This document shows, in pieces, positions 52,333 through 60,294 of a DNA stretch of 64,000 bases; within the stretch, counting starts at the first letter, position 1; the number at the start of each line of letters is the position of its first letter. Made by a program: the position numbers and the translations under genes. The DNA comes from Burkholderia sp. GAS332. Lineage in GTDB: Bacteria > Pseudomonadota > Gammaproteobacteria > Burkholderiales > Burkholderiaceae. Below the pieces are notes generated by a model that was given only the letters and a program-made list of their open reading frames with translations, made no database searches and was not told the DNA's origin. The stretch spans positions 558,001 to 622,000 of the forward strand of contig FSRV01000002.1 in NCBI GenBank assembly GCA_900142905.1, read 5' to 3'.

Positions 52333-53271
52333 TCAGTACCGGATGCGCGGATCGAGCCAGGCGTACGCCAGATCGACCAGCAGATTGAACAGGACAGCGA
52401 CCGCGGTGGTCAGCACGACGAGGCCGAGCACGAGGGTGTAGTCGCGGTTGATCGCGCCGTTGACGACCAGTTGGCCGAGGCCGGGCAGGGCGAACACCGA
52501 TTCGGTGACCACCGCCGCCGTGATCGACGAGATGCAGATCGAGCCGAGCAGCGAGACCACCGGCATCAGCGCGGGCTTCATCGCGTGGCGCAACACGATC
52601 GTGCGGCCCGGCAGACCCTTGGCGCGCGCGGTGCGGATAAAGTTGCCCGACAGCACTTCGATCATGCTGCCGCGCATCACGCGAGCAATCGCGGCGACGT
52701 TGATAATGGTGAGCAGTACGATCGGCAGCACGCGATAGCGCCACTCGCCGTCGCCCCAGCCGCCGGCCGGCAGCCAGCCCTGGCCCTCGGAAGTCTTCAG
52801 CAGGATCGCGAAGATCCACACCAGCACCGGACCCAGCACGAACGGCGGCACGACGTTGCCGATATTGCCGAGCACCATCACCAGGTGATCGATGAAGCGG
52901 TCGCGCCGCACGGCGGCCAGCGTGCCGAGCGTGACGCCGATCACGACCGCGATCGGCACCGATATGCCGCCTACGCCGAGACTCACCGGCAATGCCTTCC
53001 ACACCAGATCGTTGACCGACCAGTCGGCGTAGCGGAATGACGGACCGAGGTCGCCGTGCAGCAGCGAGCCGAGGTAGTGGAGGTACTGCAGCCACAGCGG
53101 TTCGTCGAGGTGATACTTGGCGTTGAGGTTCGCGAGCACGGCCGCCGACAGGTGCTTCTCGGTGTCGAACGGCCCGCCGGGGGTGAGGTGCAGCAGCAGA
53201 TAACACGCGGTGATCACGGCGAGAATCGTCGGGATCGCCCACAGTGTGCGGCGCAGCGTATAAGCCAGCAT
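52333..53271 (-). CDS. oppB: Oligopeptide ABC transporter permease OppB
   Basis: A 312-residue inner-membrane protein with six helices. It begins YTLRRTLWAIPTILAVITACYLLLHLTPGGPFD, typical of OppB. The EAA-type loop is RTARAKGLPGRTIVLRHAMKPA. It lies 16 nt after oppA and pairs with OppC. Confidence 0.9.
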   Translation of the reverse strand: MLAYTLRRTLWAIPTILAVITACYLLLHLTPGGPFDTEKHLSAAVLANLNAKYHLDEPLWLQYLHYLGSLLHGDLGPSFRYADWSVNDLVWKALPVSLGVGGISVPIAVVIGVTLGTLAAVRRDRFIDHLVMVLGNIGNVVPPFVLGPVLVWIFAILLKTSEGQGWLPAGGWGDGEWRYRVLPIVLLTIINVAAIARVMRGSMIEVLSGNFIRTARAKGLPGRTIVLRHAMKPALMPVVSLLGSICISSITAAVVTESVFALPGLGQLVVNGAINRDYTLVLGLVVLTTAVAVLFNLLVDLAYAWLDPRIRY

Positions 53272-53287
53272 GACGGTGCTCCTGCGC

Positions 53288-54904
53288 TTAGTGCTTGATC
53301 AGATACATGTCTTGCGTGGCGCGCTGGTCAAGATAGTTGGTCGACGTGTAGCCGCCCACATACGATTTGACCAGCCGGTCGGCCGAATACTGGAAGAGCG
53401 ATACCAGCGGGTAGTCGTTCATCGCCAGATCGTGCGCCTGCGTGAGCAGGGCGGTGCGCTTCGCGTCGTCGAGCTGCTGGTTGCCTTCATCGATCAGCTT
53501 GTCGACTTGCGGGTTGCAGTAGCGCTGATCGTTCTGCACGCTGTTGCAGCGGATCAGATCGAAAAACGAGTTGGCGTCGTTGTAGTCGACAAACCAGCCG
53601 TCGCGCGAGGCCTGCACCTTGCCGTCGTGGCGTTGCTTGAACAGGACCTTTTGTTCGACGTTTTCGAGCTTGGTGGTCACGCCGAGCTTGGTTCGCCATT
53701 CCGACGTGGCAAACAGGGCGACCTTCTTGTGCAGGTCGTTGGTGTTGTAGGTGAGCGTGAACGTCAGCGGCTTAGCGTCAGAATAACCGGCTTCTTTCAA
53801 CAGGTTGCGTGCGTAATCGACGCGCTTGGCCATCGGCCAGCTTGCCCAGTCAGGCGTGAAGACGTTCGCGCCTTCCGTACCCTTGGCAATCAGGCCGTAC
53901 ATCGGCACCTCGCCGTCGGCTGTCAGACGCTTGGTCAGCAGGTCGCGGTCCAGCACCATCGCCAGTGCCTGGCGCACGCGCTTGTCCTTGAAGGCCGGGT
54001 CTTCGTTGTTCAGACTGTAGTAGTACGTGGCGATCTGCAGGCCGGTTTTCAGTTCGGCGCCGAACTGCTTGCTCACCTGCGGGTAAATGCCGGACGGAAT
54101 CGAATACGTGTAGTCGAACTGGCCGGCCTGATACATGCGCATCGCCGTTTCGTCATTTTCGATCGGCAGATAGGTCACTTTCGTAATCACGACCTTGCCG
54201 GCGTTCCAGTACGTGGGGCTCTTGCTAGCCACCAGGCGGTTGCTCGGCTGCCAGTCGGTCAGCGCATACGGACCGTTGCCCACGAAGTTGCTAGGACGGG
54301 TCCAGTCGCCGCCGAACTTCGTCACGACCGCGCGATTGACCGGGACCATCGTCGACATGGCCGTCAACTGCGGAAAGAAGGCGGCGGGCACCTCGGTCGT
54401 GACTTCGAGCGTGTACGGATCGATAGCGCGCGCGCCCAGACTCGTCAACGGCGCCTTGCCCGCAAGAATCGCCTTCGCGTTCTTCACGAATTCGACCAGC
54501 ACGGTGTATTTCGAGCCCGTCTTCGGATCGAGCACGCGCTGCCACGAGTAGACGAAGTCGGCGGCCGTGACCGGCTGGCCGTTGCTCCAGCGCGCGTCGT
54601 GGCGCAGCTTGAACACCCATGTCGTCGGCCCGGTGCGCGACCACGATTCGGCGACACCCGGCACGATCGCGCCGCTCGCATCCATCCGCGTCAGACCTTC
54701 GAACAGGTCGAGCCCGATCGTATTGCCGGTCCACGATTCGATATGCGCGGGGTCGAGCGATTCGGTTTCGGCCGGCACCTGGCGGGTCATCTCCTGGCTG
54801 GCAGCGAGCGTGACACTCGCGGGGACCGTGACGGCGAAGGCGGAGGGCTGAAACGTAAGGACGAGCGCGGTCAGCGCCGTCGCGTAGACGAACGGGGTTT
54901 TCAT
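53288..54904 (-). CDS. oppA: Oligopeptide-binding protein OppA
   Basis: A 538-residue periplasmic solute-binding protein of family 5. A signal peptide (ALTALVLTFQPSAFA) is followed by ETESLDPAHIESWTGNTIGLDLFEGL, the usual OppA opening. DARWSNGQPVTAADFVYSWQRVLDPK and FVDYNDANSFFDLI are further hallmarks of the OppA/MppA group. It captures peptides for the OppBCDF complex encoded downstream in order. A regulator gene of the XRE-cupin type starts upstream on the same strand. Confidence 0.92.
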   Translation of the reverse strand: MKTPFVYATALTALVLTFQPSAFAVTVPASVTLAASQEMTRQVPAETESLDPAHIESWTGNTIGLDLFEGLTRMDASGAIVPGVAESWSRTGPTTWVFKLRHDARWSNGQPVTAADFVYSWQRVLDPKTGSKYTVLVEFVKNAKAILAGKAPLTSLGARAIDPYTLEVTTEVPAAFFPQLTAMSTMVPVNRAVVTKFGGDWTRPSNFVGNGPYALTDWQPSNRLVASKSPTYWNAGKVVITKVTYLPIENDETAMRMYQAGQFDYTYSIPSGIYPQVSKQFGAELKTGLQIATYYYSLNNEDPAFKDKRVRQALAMVLDRDLLTKRLTADGEVPMYGLIAKGTEGANVFTPDWASWPMAKRVDYARNLLKEAGYSDAKPLTFTLTYNTNDLHKKVALFATSEWRTKLGVTTKLENVEQKVLFKQRHDGKVQASRDGWFVDYNDANSFFDLIRCNSVQNDQRYCNPQVDKLIDEGNQQLDDAKRTALLTQAHDLAMNDYPLVSLFQYSADRLVKSYVGGYTSTNYLDQRATQDMYLIKH

Positions 54905-55085
54905 CGGTTGAGATCGCCGGAAAGGTCGAAAGAAGAGCGCGCTGGCGCCAGGGCGCCCGGTTATCCGCGGTGCTCGGGCCGGGGCGGCCCTTGTTGCCCG
55001 TGTTGATTGCGCGACATGCAGGATTCCTTACATTTTGTAATGCAGGCAAACCCTGGTCGGATCAACCGGAACAGGTGCCTGCTTT

Positions 55086-55658
55086 TTAAAACAGTCTCGG
55101 TGTACCCACCCAGACGACCACCGTCTCGATACGCGCGGTATTCGCCCAGCTATGCGGCACCGTCGATTCGTAATGCGCGCTGTCTCCCGCGTGCAGCACG
55201 AACGTCTTGCCTTCCAGCGTCAACGACACTTCGCCGCTGATCACATACATAAACTCTTCACCGGCATGCGTGGTGACTTCCGAGCGTTTCTGCCCGGGCG
55301 GCATCTTCACGAGAATCGCTTCGAGCTGACGGCCGCCTGTCAGGTTGGTCAATCGCGCAAACAGATTGGCCGAGTCCGCAAAACCGAAAAACTTCAACTG
55401 ATCGCCGCGGCACATCGAGCGCTCTTCGCTTGGTGTGTCGACGAAATACTGCACCGTCACCCCGAGTGCGTGAGCAATCCCGGCCAGCGACGTGATGGAC
55501 GGTGATGCCAGACCGCGTTCGACTTGCGACAAAAACGGTTTGGAAATCCCCGCCGCTGTTGCCGTGTCATCCAGGGTGCGCTTAAGCCGTTGCCGCAGCG
55601 CGCGGATCTTGCTCCCAAGTTCGAGTGCCGGGTTGTTCTTTTGAATTGTCGTGACCAT
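55086..55658 (-). CDS. XRE-family regulator with cupin domain
   Basis: A 190-residue protein. The N-terminal helix-turn-helix is IRALRQRLKRTLDDTATAAGISKPFLSQVERGLASPSITSL and the C-terminal cupin contains HAGEEFMYVISGEVSLTLEG and GDSAHYESTVPHSWAN. This layout is known from regulators such as PuuR. It lies 181 nt upstream of oppA on the same strand and probably controls the operon in response to a small ligand. Two direct repeats upstream are candidate sites. Confidence 0.88.
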   Translation of the reverse strand: MVTTIQKNNPALELGSKIRALRQRLKRTLDDTATAAGISKPFLSQVERGLASPSITSLAGIAHALGVTVQYFVDTPSEERSMCRGDQLKFFGFADSANLFARLTNLTGGRQLEAILVKMPPGQKRSEVTTHAGEEFMYVISGEVSLTLEGKTFVLHAGDSAHYESTVPHSWANTARIETVVVWVGTPRLF

Positions 55659-55687
55659 AGCAGGAGGAAATTAGCCCGTCAAAATTT

Positions 55688-55714
55688 GTTTGATATAAGT
55701 AAATATGGTTTGAT
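55688..55714. promoter_or_regulatory. Direct repeat upstream of the XRE-cupin gene
   Basis: GTTTGAT at 55688-55694 and 55708-55714, spaced 20 bp start to start (about two helix turns) in AT-rich sequence 30-56 nt upstream of the regulator start. It is a candidate autoregulatory operator. Confidence 0.45.
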
Positions 55715-56419
55715 TGCGGTCCAGGCCGGGGTGGCGGGCCGTTCAGTGCCCGGTCGTGCGAGGGACCACATTTTCGAGACAACGCTCTATGTTGCCAGAA
55801 CCGAAATCCGCGCCCGCCGTTTTGACCGGTAATCGGCGAGAAACTGGAAGCGCATGCGGTAAAGACTGCGGTATGCATAAAGGTGCCGGTATGGATGCAG
55901 ATCGCGTATCAGGCGACGTTAAAGGCATGACACTAAAGACTATTTTCAATCGAATGCGACGTCGCCACGAAGCGATCTGGCGTGTAAGAACAGGTAATTG
56001 GCGCGGTATCGGCGCGGTATCAGTGAATTCCCTGAGTGACGAGCCGTGCTTATATTTGCAGAATCAGGCCCGCTTGGCGGTTGGGCGCACGGGGTCGTAT
56101 CACACGCGACGCCGGCCGCTGTTTTTCATTCCGCGCGCAGCGATCCTGCGCGGCGGAGCATTGTCCGGCACGTTCCATCCGAACGCTGGCCGGCAAGAGG
56201 ACATGACTATCACTGCTGATTTCTCCCGCTGCGGGCTTCGCGCCCGCCGTCTGGCGCGGCCGCCATCTGCCGCTCGCCGCGTAGCCGGACGCCGGGATGC
56301 CGGCTCCCGGATGGCCGGCATCCGCACCACCGGCCCCCGGACCCCCGTTTCCCGAGATGCTTTATCATTGCGCCTGTTCCGCTTGCCGGAACCCGAACCC
56401 GATGTGGCGCAGCGTCCCT

Positions 56420-56495
56420 CAACGGGACTTCCTGCGGGGCGTGGCCCAATTTCCCAAGGGGACGTCCCTCAGGGCGGAGGATTTCCTTCGGGGCG
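56420..56495 (+). repeat. Dispersed GC-rich repeat, locus B (three units)
   Basis: Units at 56420-56441 (CAACGGGACTTCCTGC..), 56453-56476 (CCCAAGGGGACGTCCCTC..) and 56477-56495 (GAGGATTTCCTTC..), each ending GGGGCG or GGGCG. They match the two units at 49345-49396. Confidence 0.65.
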
Positions 56496-56750
56496 CACCG
56501 CGTGGCGGGCCTCTATCCCATCCCCTGGTTTTTCTGCTGGTTTTCGCGCCTCAGTTTGCAACCCAGTTTGCAGATGAGCGCGCCACTCGGTTTCCAGATG
56601 AACGTGTAGATGAACGCGCCATGGACTATGCGCAGGCATAGGCCAAAGCGTGTGCCGCGCATGGTCCGCTGAGCGTTTTTCCAGATCCAGTTTTTCGCGC
56701 CGCATGGCCAGCCCACGCGCCGCCGCAACCGTAAGAACACGAGGTACATG

Positions 56751-58292
56751 ATGAATTCGTCCAATCCCCCCGGCGCACCGGTCTCGCAGACCCGTTCGTT
56801 CTCGACGGTCTTTCTGATCGAGATGTGGGAGCGCTTTGGTTACTACGGGATGGCCGCGCTGCTGGTCCTGTTCATGATCGACAAGCTGAGCTTCACCGAC
56901 AGCCACGCCACCCTCACGTGGGGGGCATTCACGGCGCTGGTGTACGCCTCGCCCTCGATCGGCGGCTGGATCGGCGACAAGATTCTCGGCGCGCGCCGCA
57001 CGATGATCTTCGGCGCCGGCGTGCTGGCGGCCGGCTATTTCATGCTGGCGCTGCCCAACGAGCAATTAAACTACATGTACGCGTCGCTCGGCGTGATCGT
57101 GGTGGGCAACGGCCTTTTCAAGGCGAATGCCGCGAATCTCGTGCGCCGCATCTATGAAGGCGACGACGCGCGCATCGACAGCGCATTCACGATCTATTAC
57201 ATGGCGGTCAATATCGGCTCGACGGTGTCGATGCTCGCGACGCCGTGGATCAAGGACCATTGGGGCTGGCACACGGCATTCGCGGTCTGCTGCGCGGGCA
57301 TGCTGCTGTCGGTGCTGAACTACTTCATCATGTTCCGCACGCTCGCGCATATCGGCTCCGCACCGGACGCCGAACCGATCCGCTGGAAACGCGTCGGCGC
57401 GGTCGCGCTGGGCGGTATCGTGCTCGGCACGGTCACGATGTTCGTGCTGCAGCACAAGGCGATTGCGGTGGCCTGCGTGTACACGGCGGGCGTCGCGATT
57501 CTTGCGATCTTCGGCTACATGCTGATGAAGTGTGAACGCTCGGAGCGCTCGGGTCTGATTGCCGCGCTGGTCCTGACCGCGCAGGTGATCCTGTTCTTCG
57601 TGTTCTACGTGCAGATGTCGACGTCGCTCACGCTGTTCGCGCTGCGCAATGTCGATCCGCGCTTCATTCTGGGCGGTGAGACGCTGTTCACGTGGAGCGC
57701 CGCGCAGTTCCAGGCGCTCAATCCCATCTGGATCATGGTGCTGAGCCCGGTGCTCGCGCTGCTCTATACGAAGCTCGCGAAGAGCGGCAAGGACGTGCCG
57801 GTGGCGGTTAAGTACGCGTTCGGCTTCGCGGTGGTGGCGGCCGGCTTCTTTGTGTATGCGGCGAGCGGCAACTATGCGGTGAATGGGCGCGTGTCGTCGT
57901 GGTTCATGGTGGGCGGCTACGGCTTGTATTCGCTCGGCGAATTGCTGGTGAGCGGGCTGGGTCTCGCGATGATTGCCCGCTACGTGCCGGCGCGGATGAG
58001 CGGCTTCATGATGGGCGCTTACTTCGTCGCAACCGGCGTGTCGCAGTATCTGGGCAGCGTGGTGGCGAACTTCGCGCAGATGCCGGCGGGCAATATGGAT
58101 CCGCTCGAATCGTTGCCGCTCTATACCAAGCTGTTTACGGGGCTGGGCTGGCTTGCGGCAGTGGGTGCGCTGATTGCCGTGCTGTTGTTGCCGCTGATGC
58201 GCAAGCTGTCGCGTGAGCATCAGCGTTGCGGCGACGAAGCGCGCGAGAATGCGCGGCAAGCGGCTGCATTGAGCGGCGCGGTGGCGGAGTAA
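56751..58292 (+). CDS. POT-family proton:peptide symporter
   Basis: The ATG at 56751 is best placed after GAGGT at 56741-56745; the ATG 3 nt earlier is possible. 513 residues and about 14 helices. POT hallmarks: FLIEMWERFGYYGMAALLVLF (ExxER-type motif in helix 1), GNGLFKANAANLV, FTIYYMAVNIGS and the late GLYSLGELLVSGLGLAMI. It imports di- or tripeptides using the proton gradient. With OppABCDF nearby, this region holds two different peptide uptake systems. Confidence 0.92.
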   Translation: MNSSNPPGAPVSQTRSFSTVFLIEMWERFGYYGMAALLVLFMIDKLSFTDSHATLTWGAFTALVYASPSIGGWIGDKILGARRTMIFGAGVLAAGYFMLALPNEQLNYMYASLGVIVVGNGLFKANAANLVRRIYEGDDARIDSAFTIYYMAVNIGSTVSMLATPWIKDHWGWHTAFAVCCAGMLLSVLNYFIMFRTLAHIGSAPDAEPIRWKRVGAVALGGIVLGTVTMFVLQHKAIAVACVYTAGVAILAIFGYMLMKCERSERSGLIAALVLTAQVILFFVFYVQMSTSLTLFALRNVDPRFILGGETLFTWSAAQFQALNPIWIMVLSPVLALLYTKLAKSGKDVPVAVKYAFGFAVVAAGFFVYAASGNYAVNGRVSSWFMVGGYGLYSLGELLVSGLGLAMIARYVPARMSGFMMGAYFVATGVSQYLGSVVANFAQMPAGNMDPLESLPLYTKLFTGLGWLAAVGALIAVLLLPLMRKLSREHQRCGDEARENARQAAALSGAVAE

Positions 58293-58396
58293 CTTGCCAC
58301 GGCGCCGGAACATGGCGCCAACGTGCCTGGCGCCGGTCGCAAGATAGTCATCGCCGGCCGTTAGACACCCAGCGTCGGCCGCGCTCAGTAGCGAAA

Positions 58397-58434
58397 AAAA
58401 TGGCGTGCCCCGTATGACAGGGGCGCGCCATTTT
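58397..58434. terminator. Terminator between the POT gene and the truncated gene
   Basis: AAAATGGCGTGCCCC at 58397-58411 pairs with GGGGCGCGCCATTTT at 58420-58434 over 8 nt. An A run on one side and a T run on the other allow action in both directions. It lies 5 nt past the stop of the truncated minus-strand gene. Confidence 0.8.
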
Positions 58435-58438
58435 GCGT

Positions 58439-58525
58439 TTACGCGCTGCGTTGCACTCGCTCGAGCGCGATCATCGCGCGGGTGCCGCTCGGGCTGGCTT
58501 TGTAGAAGTCGAGACGGAGTTGCAT
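58439..58525 (-). pseudogene. Truncated carboxymuconolactone-decarboxylase/AhpD-like gene
   Basis: The ATG at 58525 has AAGGAAC 8 nt upstream and encodes only 28 residues, beginning MQLRLDFYKASPSGTRAMIA and ending at a TAA. The first 22 residues match my memory of the start of AhpD/CMD-type proteins (RxDFYKASPxxxxAMxALE, normally about 150 residues). The rest is missing and the terminator follows at once. Such genes are often divergent from MocR regulators, as here. Confidence 0.6.
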
Positions 58526-58540
58526 GAGTTGTTCCTTGTC

Positions 58541-58573
58541 GTAAATGTTCGGTAAATGTCCGGTAAGTGCCCG
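58541..58573. promoter_or_regulatory. Three tandem 11-bp repeats ahead of the MocR gene
   Basis: GTAAATGTTCG, GTAAATGTCCG and GTAAGTGCCCG follow without gaps at 58541-58551, 58552-58562 and 58563-58573, one helix turn apart. A palindrome GTAAGCTTAC lies at 58594-58603. These are candidate MocR binding sites; related regulators (GabR, PdxR) bind direct repeats. Confidence 0.5.
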
Positions 58574-58659
58574 CTCCGATGGCGGCGACGGAGGTAAGCT
58601 TACGATTGGCATTGGTCTTTCGGAATAACCATTTTTCGGATATTTAAGGTAACCACTCG

Positions 58660-60138
58660 ATGGAGATCCATATCGCGGTCGAAGGGCGTCACGATCTGTC
58701 CGGACAGATCTACCGGCAGTTGCGCGCCGGCATACTCGAAGGGCGCCTCGCCGGCGGCACGCGTTTGCCTTCCACGCGCGATCTCGCCACGCAACTGGGC
58801 GTCTCGCGCAAAACGACGCTCGACGTCTTCGACCGGTTGCTCTCCGAAGGTTATCTGAGCACCCGCGCCGGTTCGGGCACCTTCGTCGCCGACGGCCTCG
58901 AGCGTCTGCCGGTGGAGCGCTCGTCGCATGCTCTCGCTGCCGAGTCGGCGCGCGAGCGGGCGAAGGCTAAACCGAAAGCCGCGGCGCGTGCCCAGCCGCT
59001 GTGGGAGCAGATGCCCGAGACCTTGCCGTTGCCGCGGCCCACGGTGGCCTCGCCGCAGGATTTCATCGGCGGCGCGACCGACAAATCGCTGTTCCCCTTC
59101 GACGTCTGGCGCCGCTGTGTGAACCACGCATTGCGTGTGCAAGCGCGCGGCCCAGGCACGTATCGCGACGTGGCCGGCGAGCAGGAATTGCGCCTCGCGA
59201 TTTCGCGTTACCTGGCGTTCAACCGCGCGGTCACGAGCAACTGGGACGACGTGATCGTCACGCAAGGCGCCCAGCACGCGCTCGATCTGATCGCGCGCAT
59301 CACCTTGCGGCCTGGCGAAATCGCGGCGCTCGAAGACCCCGGCTATCCGCCGGTCCAAGCGTGCTTCACGGCCACGGGCGCGCGCGTGGTGCCGGTGCCG
59401 GTCGACGCCGAAGGCCTGATCGTGAGCAAGCTCCCGGACAAGGCGCGGCTCGTCTACGTGACACCCTCGCACCAGTTTCCGCTCGGCATGCCGATGAGTC
59501 TGGAGCGGCGCGTCGAGTTGCTGGAATGGGCGCAGAAACGCGGCGCCGTGATCATCGAGGACGACTACGACTGCGAGTACCGTTTCGAAGGCCGGCCGAT
59601 GGAGCCGCTGAAAAGTCTCGACCGCGCCGGTCTCGTCGCGTATGTCGGCACATTTTCGAAGACGATTTTCCCGGAGCTGCGGGTCGGCTACGTGGTGCCG
59701 CCCGCATCGCTCTATGGGCCGCTCCTCAAGGCCCGGCAGATCGCCGACTGTCACGGTTGCACCCTCACGCAAACCGCGCTCGCGAGCTTTATGCTCAACG
59801 GCGACTTCGCCAAGCATCTGCGGCGCATGCACAAGACCTACGCGGCGCGCCGCGCGATGCTGCTGAAGCATCTGCAGGGCGATCTCGCGCCGTGGTTCGA
59901 ACCGATCGTGCCGACCGCCGGCATCCACATGGCGGCGCGTCTAAAAGCGCCGTTGACCGAAGAGGGGCTGGTGAGCGCCGCGCGTGAAGCGTCGATCGGT
60001 TTGTATGGACTCGCCCCGTTTTATCAGCGTGCGAAGCCGCAGCCCGGCTTGATGTTTGGCTACGGCAGCATCGCCGTCGAACATATCGACGCCGCGCTCA
60101 CGAAGCTCGCCGGCATTCTGCCGCGCCTCGCGCGCTGA
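58660..60138 (+). CDS. MocR/PdxR-type regulator (GntR helix-turn-helix + aminotransferase fold)
   Basis: A 492-residue protein. The GntR winged helix (about 10-77) contains LPSTRDLATQLGVSRKTTLDVFDRLLSEGYL. A linker of about 50 residues, Ala/Lys-rich, leads to a fold-type I aminotransferase domain with Lys334 in GTFSKTIFPELRVGYVVP as the pyridoxal phosphate lysine and EDDYDCEYRF before it. It senses pyridoxal phosphate or an amine ligand. Its former divergent target seems truncated. Confidence 0.9.
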   Translation: MEIHIAVEGRHDLSGQIYRQLRAGILEGRLAGGTRLPSTRDLATQLGVSRKTTLDVFDRLLSEGYLSTRAGSGTFVADGLERLPVERSSHALAAESARERAKAKPKAAARAQPLWEQMPETLPLPRPTVASPQDFIGGATDKSLFPFDVWRRCVNHALRVQARGPGTYRDVAGEQELRLAISRYLAFNRAVTSNWDDVIVTQGAQHALDLIARITLRPGEIAALEDPGYPPVQACFTATGARVVPVPVDAEGLIVSKLPDKARLVYVTPSHQFPLGMPMSLERRVELLEWAQKRGAVIIEDDYDCEYRFEGRPMEPLKSLDRAGLVAYVGTFSKTIFPELRVGYVVPPASLYGPLLKARQIADCHGCTLTQTALASFMLNGDFAKHLRRMHKTYAARRAMLLKHLQGDLAPWFEPIVPTAGIHMAARLKAPLTEEGLVSAAREASIGLYGLAPFYQRAKPQPGLMFGYGSIAVEHIDAALTKLAGILPRLAR

Positions 60139-60294
60139 CGACCCGAGACGTGCGATTATTACTTAAACCTATCTAAAGCCATACAAATCAGTGTCACAAA
60201 GCAGCCGTAACCTTGCGCCTCTGTAATTGTTTGTAATGCAACGCCGGCCCGGATGGGCCGGCACGACAACACAACAAACCGGAGGGCAGTAGGG

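Larger units (their letters stand above)
55659..56750. other. Long gene-poor region
   Basis: About 1.1 kb. A frame of 287 codons (55714-56577) exists but is Arg/Pro-rich, has no Shine-Dalgarno and crosses the dispersed repeats, so I do not call it a gene. Visible items: a hairpin GATGCCGG-N11-CCGGCATC at 56296-56322, three dispersed repeat units at 56420-56495, and short near-repeats of CAGTTTGCA and GATGAACG at 56552-56620. The last part should carry the promoter of the POT symporter gene. Confidence 0.5.

Noticed and set aside
55714..56577. 287-codon plus-strand frame in the gene-poor region
   Set aside because: No Shine-Dalgarno, Arg/Pro-rich, and it runs through dispersed repeats.
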